A stretch of 64,000 nt of DNA from Sulfitobacter sp. Lineage in GTDB: Bacteria > Pseudomonadota > Alphaproteobacteria > Rhodobacterales > Rhodobacteraceae. Where the stretch lies: NCBI GenBank assembly GCA_017854855.1, contig JAFMGZ010000007.1, forward strand, positions 1 through 64,000, read 5' to 3'. The notes under the pieces are model-generated. The model was not told the origin of the DNA, did not search any database, and saw only the letters and a program-made list of their open reading frames with translations. Of this stretch, positions 1 through 8,739 are shown in pieces. Both the position numbers and the translations under genes were made by a program. Every line of letters begins with the position of its first letter. Positions within the stretch are counted from its first letter, which is position 1.

Positions 1-134
1 ACCAGACGCAACACGCCGTGCGCCGCAGGGTGCTGCGGGCCAAAGTTGATGTTGAAATTGCGGATCTTCTGTTCGCCCGTGGCGAAATCAACCGACCCGT
101 CGTCATAGGTGTTCACGCGGATATCGCCGTCCAT
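1..134 (-). CDS. nuoD: NADH-quinone oxidoreductase subunit D (partial, N-terminus only)
   Basis: Only the first 44 codons are inside the window; the gene continues past position 1. The translation begins [17 protein letters not shown] and then shows the [18 protein letters not shown] signature typical of the NuoD/49-kDa subunit near its N-terminus. NuoD is part of the peripheral arm of respiratory complex I and helps form the quinone site with NuoB. The ATG overlaps the stop codon of the preceding 39-codon ORF (TGATG), which implies translational coupling. Family assignment is secure; length cannot be judged. Confidence 0.95.
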   Translation of the reverse strand, partial: MDGDIRVNTYDDGSVDFATGEQKIRNFNINFGPQHPAAHGVLRL

Positions 135-253
135 CACTTGCGTCCCTTCAACTGGCGGTCAATCGGCCGCTCCTCATCCGCGCGCACGCGGATCGGCAGG
201 GCTTCTCGCTGACCAAACAGCTTTGCAATCATCTCTTCGAGCAAGCCAATCAT
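134..253 (-). CDS. micro-ORF (39 aa) between nuoC and nuoD
   Basis: A 39-codon frame beginning [18 protein letters not shown] and ending RQLKGRK. Its ATG overlaps the stop of the upstream 57-codon ORF (TAATG) and its stop overlaps the nuoD ATG (TGATG), so it sits seamlessly in the nuo operon with no spare bases. The N-terminal third could form an amphipathic helix; the rest is charged. No family is recognised. It may be a small accessory or assembly factor for complex I, or simply a coupling peptide. The gap-free packing is the main evidence that it is translated. Confidence 0.6.
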   Translation of the reverse strand: MIGLLEEMIAKLFGQREALPIRVRADEERPIDRQLKGRK

Positions 254-426
254 TACAACTTCTCCAACTCTTGCAGCTTCAGACCCATCCACCACAGCAA
301 GGCAATCGTGCCAAACGGGACCAGACAGGCCGCAGCCCAGTATTTATTGATGCCAAAATGCGGCAACAGCTTCAGCATCGGAATTGCTGTTAGGGCAGAC
401 AGAACCAACCACCAGAAACCGCTCAT
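253..426 (-). CDS. micro-ORF (57 aa) two-helix membrane protein between nuoC and nuoD
   Basis: A 57-codon frame starting [19 protein letters not shown]. Its ATG lies inside the last codons of nuoC (ATGA overlap at 423-426) and its stop overlaps the next micro-ORF (TAATG). Two hydrophobic stretches (about residues 4-22 and 30-48), separated by a short polar turn containing HFGINKYW, suggest a small two-pass inner-membrane protein. No named family is recognised. Its place in the operon points to a role around complex I, but this is inference. Confidence 0.65.
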   Translation of the reverse strand: MSGFWWLVLSALTAIPMLKLLPHFGINKYWAAACLVPFGTIALLWWMGLKLQELEKL

Positions 427-1031
427 CCCTTCGCCTCCGCTTTATCGTCTCCCGGAAGGATGTATTCGGCCCCTTCCCAAGGCGACATGAAATCGAACTG
501 ACGGTATTCCTGCACCAGCTTGACCGGCTCATAGACCACACGCTTTTGCGCCTCGTCATAGCGCACTTCGGTATAGCCCGTGGTGGGGAAATCCTTGCGC
601 AGCGGATAGCCACGAAAGCCGTAATCGGTCAGGATCCGGCGCAAATCCGGATGGCCCGAGAACAAGATCCCGAACATGTCGAAAATTTCACGCTCGAACC
701 AATTGGCGCTGGGATGCACATCCACCAGCGACGGCACCATGTCCTTTTCCCGCACCGCCACGCGCAACCGAATGCGCTGGTTCTGGTACATCGACAGGAA
801 ATGATAGACCACGTCAAACCGCTTGGCCCGCCCGGTGTAATCCACCGCCGTGATATCAACCAAAGTCGAGAACCGGCAGGTCGGATCCCCCTTCAGAAAC
901 TCGACCAGCCCCGCGATATTGGCCAGCGTCACATCCATGTTCAGCTCGCCATGGGTGATATCCCAGCCCAGCACGCAATCAGGGCGCTTGGCCTCGATAT
1001 AGGTTCCCAGCTCTTGCAGTGCATCACTCAT
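423..1031 (-). CDS. nuoC: NADH-quinone oxidoreductase subunit C
   Basis: 202 aa, matching the separate alphaproteobacterial NuoC (not the enterobacterial NuoCD fusion). It contains the 30-kDa subunit core: RVNVAVREKD-type region (here [15 protein letters not shown]) followed by the hallmark [39 protein letters not shown]. It is a peripheral-arm structural subunit of complex I next to NuoB and NuoD. The ATG overlaps the nuoB stop by ATGA and the 3' end overlaps the following micro-ORF, so it is translationally coupled on both sides. Confidence 0.97.
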   Translation of the reverse strand: MSDALQELGTYIEAKRPDCVLGWDITHGELNMDVTLANIAGLVEFLKGDPTCRFSTLVDITAVDYTGRAKRFDVVYHFLSMYQNQRIRLRVAVREKDMVPSLVDVHPSANWFEREIFDMFGILFSGHPDLRRILTDYGFRGYPLRKDFPTTGYTEVRYDEAQKRVVYEPVKLVQEYRQFDFMSPWEGAEYILPGDDKAEAKG

Positions 1032-1570
1032 CGTACAATCGTCCCCGTCCGGCGCATTTTGCGTTGCAGCTGCAATATCCCGTACAGCAGCGCCTCGGCC
1101 GTCGGCGGGCAGCCCGGCACATAAATATCCACCGGCACAATCCGGTCACAGCCGCGCACGACACTATAGCTATAGTGGTAATAGCCGCCGCCATTGGCAC
1201 AAGAGCCCATGGAAATCACATAGCGCGGCTCTGGCATCTGGTCATAGACCTTGCGCAACGCCGGGGCCATCTTGTTGGTCAGCGTGCCCGCGACAATCAT
1301 CAGATCCGACTGGCGCGGGCTGGCGCGCGGTGCCGTACCAAACCGCTCAAGGTCATAGCGCGGCATCGACGTATGCATCATCTCAACCGCACAACAGGCC
1401 AGACCAAAGGTCATCCAATGCAAGCTGCCGGTGCGCGCCCAGTTGATCACATCCGCCGATGAGGTCACCAGGAACCCCTTGTCCTGCAAGGCCGCATTCA
1501 GCTCTTGCGTGGCGACATCACGATCAGGTCCAGCCTTATAGGCCCCTGTGCCTGCGTCCGTTACTGCCAT
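1028..1570 (-). CDS. nuoB: NADH-quinone oxidoreductase subunit B
   Basis: 180 aa when started at MAVTDAGTG. That ATG overlaps the end of nuoA by 10 bases and lies about 9 nt after a GGGGG/AAGAAGG purine stretch; the frame is open for seven more codons upstream but inside nuoA. Cysteine ligands of the terminal 4Fe-4S cluster N2 are visible: GLACCAVEM, then SMGSCANGG, then [12 protein letters not shown]. It passes electrons to ubiquinone in the complex I peripheral arm. Confidence 0.96.
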   Translation of the reverse strand: MAVTDAGTGAYKAGPDRDVATQELNAALQDKGFLVTSSADVINWARTGSLHWMTFGLACCAVEMMHTSMPRYDLERFGTAPRASPRQSDLMIVAGTLTNKMAPALRKVYDQMPEPRYVISMGSCANGGGYYHYSYSVVRGCDRIVPVDIYVPGCPPTAEALLYGILQLQRKMRRTGTIVR

Positions 1571-1926
1571 TCCAAGGCCCCCTTCTTCCACTCATAGGCA
1601 AACCCTGCCGTCAACACGCCCAGAAACACCATCATCGACCAAAAGCCGACCATCGACAGATCCTTGAACGCAACCGCCCATGGGAAAAGGAATGCAATCT
1701 CAAGGTCAAAAATGATGAACAGGATCGACACCAGGTAGAACCGCACATCGAATTTCATCCGCGCATCGTCAAATGCGTTGAAACCGCACTCATAGGCCGA
1801 CACTTTTTCCGGGTCCGGATTGCGCACCGCAATGATCACAGCCGACAGTATCAGGATGGCCCCGAATCCAATGGCAACGGCCAGAAAAACGAGGATGGGA
1901 AGGTATTCCCGCAGCATATCGTCCAA
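1561..1926 (-). CDS. nuoA: NADH-quinone oxidoreductase subunit A (TTG start)
   Basis: 121 aa membrane subunit with three hydrophobic segments (about residues 10-32, 65-85, 93-115) and the conserved [11 protein letters not shown] motif between the first and second helices. The preferred start is TTG at 1924-1926, 6 nt after an AAGGAG ribosome-binding site. The nearest in-frame ATG (1915-1917) would lie 15 nt away and give 118 aa. It is the first gene of the nuo operon, and a candidate promoter lies about 70-95 nt upstream. Confidence 0.94.
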   Translation of the reverse strand: MDDMLREYLPILVFLAVAIGFGAILILSAVIIAVRNPDPEKVSAYECGFNAFDDARMKFDVRFYLVSILFIIFDLEIAFLFPWAVAFKDLSMVGFWSMMVFLGVLTAGFAYEWKKGALEWQ

Positions 1927-1992
1927 GGGAGGCTCCTTTTGGCTTGCTGATCTTTACGTACACACCGCTTTAGCCGTGCAATCTTATGAGGG

Positions 1993-2020
1993 GTTTAACG
2001 AGCAGCGCAGGCAGGGTCAA
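1993..2020 (-). promoter_or_regulatory. candidate sigma-70 promoter of the nuo operon
   Basis: On the minus strand TTGACC (2015-2020) is followed after 16 nt by TTAAAC (1993-1998). The site is in the only intergenic gap before nuoA (1927-2186), correctly oriented, and leaves a leader of about 60 nt. The assignment is by eye; the rest of the gap shows no ORF. Confidence 0.35.
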
Positions 2021-2186
2021 CGGGATCTGGCAGCGCCAAGGTGCCACAGGTTGCAACAGGTACCCCTATTTTCCTGCCCGCAGCACAGTTTTTACGCAAA
2101 TACCCCATCAGCAGCCCCAACAGCGCCCCTCTTATCGCCCCCCTTAGCACCGCGGCATCGGCCGCCTCAACGGCCGCGCCGCAGGG

Positions 2187-2975
2187 TCAAATCATCCAGG
2201 CCGCCTTGCGCTTGTCAAAAAACGCACCGATCCCCTCGGCGGCTTCCTCGGTCTCCCAGCGGGCCGACAGGGCCGCAATCGTATGGGCCACGACCTGCGC
2301 GTCGATGCGCGGACCCAGATCGCGCGCCAGCTGCTTGGCCGCCGCCACCGCGCCGGGCGCACAGGACAGATAGGGCACCACTTCACGCTCCACTGCAGCC
2401 TCCAGCTCGGATGCCGGCACCGCCCGGGCCAATAGCCCCAGCTCCACCGCCTCCGCCGCGTCAAAGACCCGGCCGGACATGAACACACGCCGCGCCCGCC
2501 CCTCGCCCATCCGCGCCAGAACATATGGGCCGATGGTCGCCGGAATGATCCCCAGCCGCGTCTCGGTCAGCGCCATCTTCAGGCTATCGACCCCGATCGC
2601 CACATCACAGACCGCAGCCATGCCAACCCCGCCGCCAAAGGCATTGCCCTGCAACAGCCCGATCAGCGGCTTGGGCAGTGCATTCAACGCCCCCAGCATG
2701 GCAGCCAGCTTGCCCGCCTCCGCGGCCCGGGTCGGTGCGTCCATCTCGCGCTGCGCCTGCATCCAGGCCAGATCGCCACCGGCGCAAAACGACTTGCCCG
2801 CCCCGGTCAGAACCACCACCCGCACCGCATCATCCGCCGCCAGATCCGCCGCAGCCTGCGTCAGCTCCGCCAGCATCAGCGCCGACATCGCGTTATGCTT
2901 GTCCACCCGGTTCAGCGTCAGCCGCGCCACACCGCGCGCATCGGTCTCCAGCGCAATCGTCTCAAACATACTCAT
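2187..2975 (-). CDS. liuC: enoyl-CoA hydratase, probable methylglutaconyl-CoA hydratase
   Basis: 262 aa crotonase-fold protein. Visible landmarks are LNRVDKHNAMSALM near the N-terminus, the oxyanion-hole segment KSFCAGGDLAWM (about residues 62-73), and ETRLGIIPATIGPYVLARMG (about residues 138-157), the last being typical of methylglutaconyl-CoA hydratases. It would hydrate 3-methylglutaconyl-CoA to HMG-CoA, the substrate of the lyase encoded immediately upstream. Its ATG overlaps that gene's stop (ATGA). It is the last gene of the leucine operon. Exact substrate is inferred from context. Confidence 0.9.
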   Translation of the reverse strand: MSMFETIALETDARGVARLTLNRVDKHNAMSALMLAELTQAAADLAADDAVRVVVLTGAGKSFCAGGDLAWMQAQREMDAPTRAAEAGKLAAMLGALNALPKPLIGLLQGNAFGGGVGMAAVCDVAIGVDSLKMALTETRLGIIPATIGPYVLARMGEGRARRVFMSGRVFDAAEAVELGLLARAVPASELEAAVEREVVPYLSCAPGAVAAAKQLARDLGPRIDAQVVAHTIAALSARWETEEAAEGIGAFFDKRKAAWMI

Positions 2976-3826
2976 CCCCGCATCGCCTGCGCCAATGCGG
3001 CCGCCTCTTCCAGCACCCCCTGCTCCAACCCGGTCTGATAGCCCAGCGCAGTCAAATGCCGGTTCACAGCCTCGGTCGCCACATTACCCGCCGCACCGGG
3101 CGCAAAGGGACATCCCCCCAAGCCACCAACCGCCGCATCAAAGACCCGCACCCCCAATGACAAGGAGGCATCAATATTGGCCATCGCCCGACCTTCGGTG
3201 TCATGATAATGCCCCGCCAACCGGCCCACCGGCACCGCATTCCTGACCGCCAGCAACATCCGCGCGATACTGTCTGGCGTGCCCGCACCAATCGTGTCGC
3301 CCAGCGAAATCTCGTAACACCCCATGGCAAACAGCCGGTCCGCCACCTCCGCGACAGCCGCCGGGGCCACAGGCCCGTCATAAGGGCAGGCCACCACACA
3401 AGACACATAACCGCGCACCGGAATATCGCGGTGCCTTGCCTCCTCCAGAACCGGGGCAAACCGCTCCAGGCTCTCGGCAATACTGGCATTGATGTTCTTC
3501 TGGCTGAACCCTTCAGAGGCCGACCCAAAGACCGCGATCTCATCAGCCCCCGCCTCCAGCGCATCCTCATAGCCACGCATATTGGGCGTCAAGGCCGCAT
3601 AGCGCACCCCGTCTGCGCGCTTGATCCGCGCCAGAACCTGTGCCGATCCGGCCATCTGCGGCACCCATTTGGGCGACACAAAACTCGCCACCTCAATCCG
3701 GCGGAACCCGGCTTGCGTCAGCTTGTCAACCAGTGCCACCTTCTCCGCCACCGGAATATCGCGCGCCTCATTTTGCAGCCCATCCCTTGGACCAACCTCA
3801 AAAATCTCACATGGACCTAAAGACAT
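2972..3826 (-). CDS. mvaB: hydroxymethylglutaryl-CoA lyase
   Basis: 284 aa TIM-barrel enzyme of the HMGL family. The N-terminus EVGPRDGLQNE carries the metal-binding/catalytic start motif; SFVSPKWVPQMAG follows; the C-terminal signature GGLGGCPFAPGAAGNVATE holds the catalytic cysteine. It cleaves HMG-CoA to acetyl-CoA and acetoacetate, the last carbon-cleaving step of leucine catabolism. A GGGGGGAG ribosome-binding site precedes the ATG, directly abutting a repeated leader element at 3841-3863. Confidence 0.96.
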   Translation of the reverse strand: MSLGPCEIFEVGPRDGLQNEARDIPVAEKVALVDKLTQAGFRRIEVASFVSPKWVPQMAGSAQVLARIKRADGVRYAALTPNMRGYEDALEAGADEIAVFGSASEGFSQKNINASIAESLERFAPVLEEARHRDIPVRGYVSCVVACPYDGPVAPAAVAEVADRLFAMGCYEISLGDTIGAGTPDSIARMLLAVRNAVPVGRLAGHYHDTEGRAMANIDASLSLGVRVFDAAVGGLGGCPFAPGAAGNVATEAVNRHLTALGYQTGLEQGVLEEAAALAQAMRG

Positions 3827-3840
3827 ATCGCTCCCCCCAG

Positions 3841-3863
3841 CTTCATCTTGCCAATAAACTCAT
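3841..3863 (-). repeat. 23-bp leader element, copy 1 (before mvaB)
   Basis: The 23 bases here are identical to 63798-63820 (plus), which precede pepP. In both places the core GTTTATTGGCAAGATGAAG ends directly at the ribosome-binding site and lies within 15 nt of the start codon, between two genes of the same direction. It resembles the GGTATTTGA-GCCAAAAAGA element found before two other genes in this window. Confidence 0.75.
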
Positions 3864-3877
3864 TGCCGAGCCTAACC

Positions 3878-4543
3878 TCAAACGACCGGCCAAGGGGGAT
3901 AAAAATCCTTTTGATAGATCCCGTCCCCCTGAGGCAGCGATTGTTGAAACCCCACCCTTTCGGTAATCCGCTCATACCAGGCCGCCAAGGCCGGATGTCC
4001 GTCCAGCTTGACGAAATACCGCGACATGTAAACCGCCTGTCCCACGGAAATATCCGCCGCCGAAAATCCGCTGGTCAGCAAATAATCCCGATTCTCCACC
4101 GGCGTGCTCAATCTGGCCTCGATCGCGTCAAAGCATTTGGCCACCCGCGCCGCCTCCAGCTTCATCACGATGGGGCTGCGCATGTGATCCTCGCGCAGCG
4201 CCACATGCTGCTGGGTCAGCGCCGCGGTATGCTGGCTGAGGGTCTCGGCAAAATGCACCCAGACCAACCAAGCCATCCGGTCAGGACTGCCGACAGAGCG
4301 GCCCAGACGGTCTGGGCTGTACCTGTCACACAGATATTGCGTGATCGCGCCGGTCTCGAACATCCGCTCCCCGTCGATCTCCAGCGCCGGCACCCGTCCC
4401 GCAGGTGACAGGCTCAAATAAGCCGGATCGCGCAAGGACCGGTCAAAGGCATAGACCCGCACCTGGAAATCCACCTCCAACTCATTGAGCAGCCAAAGGG
4501 TGCGCATCGACCGGGTCTGCGGACAGTGATGCAGCGTGATCAT
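3878..4543 (-). CDS. glutathione S-transferase family protein
   Basis: 221 aa with the two-domain GST layout. The N-terminal thioredoxin-like domain is seen as HHCPQTRSMRTLWLLNELEV, then LSPAGRVPALEIDGERMFETGAITQYLCDRY, which includes the cis-proline VPAL and the glutathione-binding E(T/S)GAI segment. A helical C-terminal domain follows from about residue 90. It overlaps the 3' end of the carboxylase alpha gene (ATGA). Its place inside a leucine operon is unusual; it may detoxify reactive CoA intermediates or be a passenger. Substrate unknown. Confidence 0.85.
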   Translation of the reverse strand: MITLHHCPQTRSMRTLWLLNELEVDFQVRVYAFDRSLRDPAYLSLSPAGRVPALEIDGERMFETGAITQYLCDRYSPDRLGRSVGSPDRMAWLVWVHFAETLSQHTAALTQQHVALREDHMRSPIVMKLEAARVAKCFDAIEARLSTPVENRDYLLTSGFSAADISVGQAVYMSRYFVKLDGHPALAAWYERITERVGFQQSLPQGDGIYQKDFYPPWPVV

Positions 4544-6492
4544 GCCGCCACCTCCACATCCGCTTCCGCTTCCAGCCGCACCAGCGCGGCACCGGCCTCG
4601 ACCTGGTCGCCGGTGGCGGCCAGAACCTCGGCCACGATACCGTCACGCGCCGCCAACAGGGCATGCTCCATCTTCATCGCCTCCAACACGGCCAGCCGGT
4701 CGCCCTTGGCCACCACCTGACCCACATGCGCCTCCATGACCCGGACCAAACCGGGCATCGGCGCCTCGATCAGATTGCCATCACCCTGCGCACCTGCCGC
4801 GCGGTCCAGCGGGTCGATCACGTCAAATACCATGCCGTAGCCCTCAAACAGCGTCACAACCCCGCCCGACAGGGTCACTTGGGCAGCAAGCTGACCGTCA
4901 AGCGTCCAGCCACGCGCGCCGCGCTCGGCAAGCACCTCCTGCGCGCCCACAGACCAAATCTGCCGGTCCGGCCCCAGAACGCGCACCTTGACGACCTCCT
5001 GCTGCTCCCCCCAGCCCAGCATGACCGACCGCCGCAAAGGCCGCCACAGGGTAAATCCCGCATCAGCCCCCGCCTCCAGCAGCCCCAGCGCGGCCATGCC
5101 CGCCTGCGCCACATGCCGCGCCTGGATCGCAGGCACCGCCGTCAAGGCCTCGATGTCGCGCGCAATCAGCCCGGTATCGACCTGCCCTCGCCCGAACCCC
5201 TCATGGCCCGCAAGCGCACCCAGAAACGCAAGGTTCGTCACCGTGCCGCCCACCTGGCAGCCCGCAAGGGCCGCGCGCAGCTTGGACAATGCCACCGCAC
5301 GCGTCTCGCCATGAACAATCACCTTGGCAATCATCGGGTCATAAAACGGGCTGATCACATCACCTGCCCTGACCCCCGAATCCGCCCTTGTTTCGGGCGT
5401 GAACGCCAAATGCGTCAAGGTGCCGGTGCTGGGCAAAAACCCCGCCGGCACATCCTCGGCATAAAGCCGCGCCTCAAAGGCATGACCCGTGATCGACAGA
5501 TCCTCCTGCGCCGCAGGCAATGCCTCTCCGGCCGCCACCCGCAACTGCCAGGCCACCAGATCAACCCCGGTGATCATCTCCGTCACCGGATGCTCCACCT
5601 GCAACCTTGTGTTCATCTCCATGAAAAAGAACCCATCCGGCGACAGCCCGTCCGACCCATCCACGATGAATTCCACCGTCCCGGCCCCGGCATAGCCAAT
5701 CGCCTTGGCCGCCTTGACCGCCGCATCCCCCATCGCGCGCCGCATCTGCGGCGTCATCCCCGGTGCGGGCGCTTCCTCGATCACCTTCTGATGGCGCCGC
5801 TGCAAGGAACAATCGCGCTCGAACAAATGCACCGCATCCGTGCCATCGCCAAAGACCTGCACCTCGATATGGCGCGGCTTGGCGACAAATTTCTCCACCA
5901 GCACATCGGCATTGCCAAAGGCCGTCCGCGCTTCGGATCTTGCCGACTCCAGCGCCGCCTGAAACCCCTCCGCCGCCTCAACCAGACGCATCCCCTTGCC
6001 GCCGCCCCCGGCCACCGCCTTGATCAACACCGGATAGCCAATCTTGCCCGCCTCATCGGCCAGCAAGGCATCATCCTGATCCGCACCGTGATAACCCGGC
6101 ACCACCGGCACACCGGCCTCAATCATCAGCGCCTTGGCCGCATCCTTCAGCCCCATCGCCCGGATCGCCGCGGCGGAGGGCCCGATAAACACCAGCCCCG
6201 CCGCCTCGACCGCATCCACAAAATCCGGGTTCTCCGACAAGAACCCGTATCCCGGATGGATCGCCTGCGCACCCGTGTCCAAAGCCGCGCGAATAATCAC
6301 ATCCCCGCGCAAATAACTCTGCGCCGGAGAGGAGCCGCCAATATGCACCGCCACATCCGCCATCGCCACATGTTTGGCCTGCGCATCCGCGTCCGAATAG
6401 ACCGCCACACAGCGCACCCCCATGGCCTGCGCCGTCTCCATCACCCGGCAGGCAATCTCGCCCCGGTTCGCAATCAAAATTGTCTCAAACAT
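4540..6492 (-). CDS. liuD: methylcrotonyl-CoA carboxylase, biotin-containing alpha subunit
   Basis: 650 aa. Biotin carboxylase domains run from FETILIANRGEIACRV through the ATP-grasp loop AGGGGKGMRLV (about residues 160-170) and HIEVQVFGD, with MEMNTRLQVEHPVTE (about residues 287-301). The C-terminus is a biotinyl carrier domain with the biotinylation site EAMKMEH. Together with the beta subunit encoded upstream it carboxylates 3-methylcrotonyl-CoA. Propionyl- or geranyl-CoA carboxylase alpha subunits look similar; the operon decides for methylcrotonyl. The ATG follows GGAAGGAAGA and a 20-bp tandem repeat. Confidence 0.94.
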   Translation of the reverse strand: MFETILIANRGEIACRVMETAQAMGVRCVAVYSDADAQAKHVAMADVAVHIGGSSPAQSYLRGDVIIRAALDTGAQAIHPGYGFLSENPDFVDAVEAAGLVFIGPSAAAIRAMGLKDAAKALMIEAGVPVVPGYHGADQDDALLADEAGKIGYPVLIKAVAGGGGKGMRLVEAAEGFQAALESARSEARTAFGNADVLVEKFVAKPRHIEVQVFGDGTDAVHLFERDCSLQRRHQKVIEEAPAPGMTPQMRRAMGDAAVKAAKAIGYAGAGTVEFIVDGSDGLSPDGFFFMEMNTRLQVEHPVTEMITGVDLVAWQLRVAAGEALPAAQEDLSITGHAFEARLYAEDVPAGFLPSTGTLTHLAFTPETRADSGVRAGDVISPFYDPMIAKVIVHGETRAVALSKLRAALAGCQVGGTVTNLAFLGALAGHEGFGRGQVDTGLIARDIEALTAVPAIQARHVAQAGMAALGLLEAGADAGFTLWRPLRRSVMLGWGEQQEVVKVRVLGPDRQIWSVGAQEVLAERGARGWTLDGQLAAQVTLSGGVVTLFEGYGMVFDVIDPLDRAAGAQGDGNLIEAPMPGLVRVMEAHVGQVVAKGDRLAVLEAMKMEHALLAARDGIVAEVLAATGDQVEAGAALVRLEAEADVEVAA

Positions 6493-6510
6493 GGATCGGT
6501 CTTCCTTCCA

Positions 6511-6590
6511 TCATCATTGCTTCTTGGCCCTCATCATTGCTTCTTGGCCCTCATCATCGCATCTTGGCCCATCGCATTTCTTTTTGGCCT
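6511..6590 (-). repeat. 20-bp tandem repeat in the leader of the carboxylase alpha gene
   Basis: Two perfect units (6511-6530 and 6531-6550), a third with two changes (6551-6570) and a degenerate fourth (6571-6590). On the coding (minus) strand each unit reads GGGCCAAGAAGCAATGATGA. The array lies 18 nt upstream of the start codon, just before the ribosome-binding site, and its motif resembles the tail of the adjacent GGTATTTGA-type leader element. Copy number could vary by slippage. Confidence 0.85.
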
Positions 6591-6624
6591 CAAATACCGC
6601 GGAGGTCCGGAGGCAGAGCCTCCG
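6579..6624 (-). promoter_or_regulatory. hairpin plus GGTATTTGA-type leader element, copy A
   Basis: On the minus strand a 7-bp hairpin CGGAGGC-TCT-GCCTCCG (6608-6624), just after the ASCH gene stop, is followed by GGTATTTGAGGCCAAAAAGA (6579-6598). The same arrangement, 19 of 20 bases identical in the second part, occurs at 43157-43205 after malate synthase. Probably a processing, attenuation or translation-initiation element between operon genes; function not shown. Confidence 0.7.
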
Positions 6625-6635
6625 AAAATCCGACT

Positions 6636-7046
6636 TCAAAACCGTTCGACCACTTCAAATCTTTCCACCAGCATGACCACATCGGGCGCAAACAGCTGCG
6701 CTCGTGTCAGATAGGCCCGATAGCCTGCCCGCCAGTGGGCCAAATCCCGAAATTCCGCCTGATGCTGCACCAGGTCCTCCCGCATTTGATCAAAGGGGAT
6801 CAACTCTACAGCCACCGTCCGCACAGCCGCCACCGGACGCCCCTCCCAATCCAGCGCAATATCCACACGCCCCGGTTGGGGTTTTGCTTCCCCGCGTTGC
6901 TCAAAGTTTGCGACCGCATCACAGGTCACCGTCTTTTTCCCTGACAACACCAAGTCCAGAATTTCACCATTCAGCTTGGGACCATCCCCAAACTTAAAGC
7001 TCACCGCCCCCGGGTAACGCGCCAGCGCCTCTGCTTGCGTCACCAT
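6636..7046 (-). CDS. ASCH domain-containing protein
   Basis: 136 aa when started at MVTQAEAL, chosen because GGAGGGG precedes that ATG by 4 nt; 41 further upstream codons are open but low-quality. The pattern FKFGDGPKLNGEILDLVLSGKKTVTCD near the N-terminus matches the ASCH (PUA-like beta-barrel) fold, and later residues R-P-VAAVRTVAVELIPF fit its second half. ASCH proteins are proposed RNA- or nucleoside-binding proteins, and some hydrolyse modified cytidines. It sits between the two carboxylase genes with no obvious metabolic link to leucine. Confidence 0.8.
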   Translation of the reverse strand: MVTQAEALARYPGAVSFKFGDGPKLNGEILDLVLSGKKTVTCDAVANFEQRGEAKPQPGRVDIALDWEGRPVAAVRTVAVELIPFDQMREDLVQHQAEFRDLAHWRAGYRAYLTRAQLFAPDVVMLVERFEVVERF

Positions 7047-7077
7047 AGCCCCTCCTTTCTCCGCCTCGACCCTGTGC

Positions 7078-7122
7078 GGTACGCCCCGTGTACGTCCGGT
7101 GCACAGAATGTGACATTTAACC
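7078..7122 (+). repeat. 45-bp dispersed element, copy 1
   Basis: An ungapped comparison with 57407-57451 gives 34 identical positions of 45. Shared blocks are GTGTACG, CCGGTG and TGTGACATTTAACC. Here the element lies between the carboxylase beta stop and the ASCH gene start, and its TTAA is followed by a degenerate second half (TTCA) at CtrA-box spacing. Role unknown. Confidence 0.7.
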
Positions 7123-7134
7123 AAACCTTCACAC

Positions 7135-8739
7135 CTACATCCGGAACAGACCGAATTTCGTGGGCTCAATCGGCGCGTTCAAACTGGCCGAGAGGCTCAG
7201 ATGCAGCACATCCCGGCTCTTGCGCGGGTCAATAATCCCATCATCCCAAAGCCGCGCGCTGGCATAAAGCGGATGGCTCTGCTCCTCGAACATATCAATC
7301 GTGGGCTGTTTGAACGCGGCCTCTTCTTCGGCCGACCAGCTCTCTCCGGCGCGCTCGATGGCATCGCGTTTCACCGTGGCCAGAACCCCGGCGGCCTGCG
7401 CGCCCCCCATCACCGAAATCCGGCTGTTGGGCCAGGTCCACAGGAACCTTGGCCGATAGGCCCGCCCCGCCATCCCGTAATTCCCCGCCCCAAAAGAGCC
7501 GCCCACCAACATGGTGATCTTGGGCACATTGGTCGTGGCCACCGCCGTCACCATCTTGGCCCCATGCCGCGCAATCCCCTCGTTTTCATATTTCCGCCCC
7601 ACCATGAACCCGGTGATATTCTGCAAGAAAACCAAGGGGATATTGCGCTGCGAGCAAAGCTCAACAAAATGCGCGCCCTTCTGTGCCGCTTCTGAAAACA
7701 ACACGCCATTATTGGCGATAATCCCAATCGGACAGCCCTTCACATGGGCAAAACCAGTGACCAGAGTCTCGCCAAAGCGCGCCTTGAACTCATCAAACCG
7801 TGAGCCATCCACCAGCCGGGCAATCACTTCGCGAATGTCATAGGGCGTGCGCAGATCCGCAGGCACCACCCCCAGCAATTCGCTGGGATCATAGGCCGGC
7901 TCTTCGGGGCTTTCCCATTGCACATTTGTCGGTTTGGCGCGGTTCAAATGCCCGATCGCGCGCCGCGCCAAGGCCAGCGCATGGGTGTCATCCTCGGCCA
8001 GGTAATCGGCCACACCGCTCAGCCGCGTGTGCACATCCCCGCCGCCCAGATCCTCGGCGCTGACCACCTCACCGGTCGCCGCCTTGACCAAAGGCGGCCC
8101 GGCCAAAAAGATAGTCCCTTGTTCTTTCACAATAATTGTCACATCCGACATGGCCGGCACATAGGCCCCGCCTGCCGTACAAGACCCCATGACGACCGCA
8201 ATCTGGGGAATGCCCTTGGCGCTCATCCGCGCCTGATTGTAGAAAATCGCACCAAAGTGGTCCCGATCCGGAAACACCTCATCCTGCTGGGGCAGGTTCG
8301 CGCCACCTGAATCCACCAGATAGACGCAAGGCAGATGGTTCGCCTCGGCAATTTCCTGCGCTCTTAGGTGTTTCTTAACGGTCATCGGGTAATACGTACC
8401 TCCCTTAACCGTCGCATCATTGCACACCACCATGACCTCATGCCCCTGCACCCGGCCAATGCCTGCAATCACACCCGCACAGGGGGCGGCCCCGCCATAA
8501 AGCCCATGCGCCGCCGTGGCACCCACTTCCAGAAAGGGCGATCCCGGATCCAGCAGGTTGGCCACTCGTTCGCGCGGCAACATCTTGCCCCGGCTTTCAT
8601 GCCGTGCGCGCGATTTCTCTCCCCCGCCCATGGCCGCCGCCTCAGTGGCCTGATGGACCAGCTCCAGGGCCTCCAGATGGGCGGCTTCATTGGCCTTGAA
8701 ACTCTCCGAAGACGGCAGTGCCGTTGATGCTAATTTCAT
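7135..8739 (-). CDS. liuB: methylcrotonyl-CoA carboxylase, carboxyltransferase beta subunit
   Basis: 534 aa acyl-CoA carboxyltransferase. Landmarks: the [28 protein letters not shown] region, [48 protein letters not shown], and near the C-terminus [30 protein letters not shown]. These motifs are typical of methylcrotonyl-CoA carboxylase beta rather than propionyl-CoA carboxylase beta. It transfers carboxyl from biotin on the alpha subunit. Start overlaps the stop of the synthetase gene by ATGA. Confidence 0.95.
   Translation of the reverse strand: MKLASTALPSSESFKANEAAHLEALELVHQATEAAAMGGGEKSRARHESRGKMLPRERVANLLDPGSPFLEVGATAAHGLYGGAAPCAGVIAGIGRVQGHEVMVVCNDATVKGGTYYPMTVKKHLRAQEIAEANHLPCVYLVDSGGANLPQQDEVFPDRDHFGAIFYNQARMSAKGIPQIAVVMGSCTAGGAYVPAMSDVTIIVKEQGTIFLAGPPLVKAATGEVVSAEDLGGGDVHTRLSGVADYLAEDDTHALALARRAIGHLNRAKPTNVQWESPEEPAYDPSELLGVVPADLRTPYDIREVIARLVDGSRFDEFKARFGETLVTGFAHVKGCPIGIIANNGVLFSEAAQKGAHFVELCSQRNIPLVFLQNITGFMVGRKYENEGIARHGAKMVTAVATTNVPKITMLVGGSFGAGNYGMAGRAYRPRFLWTWPNSRISVMGGAQAAGVLATVKRDAIERAGESWSAEEEAAFKQPTIDMFEEQSHPLYASARLWDDGIIDPRKSRDVLHLSLSASLNAPIEPTKFGLFRM

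Noticed and set aside
6511-6590. Tandem 20-bp repeats considered as a CRISPR remnant.
   Set aside because: Units are directly adjacent without spacers and there are no cas genes.
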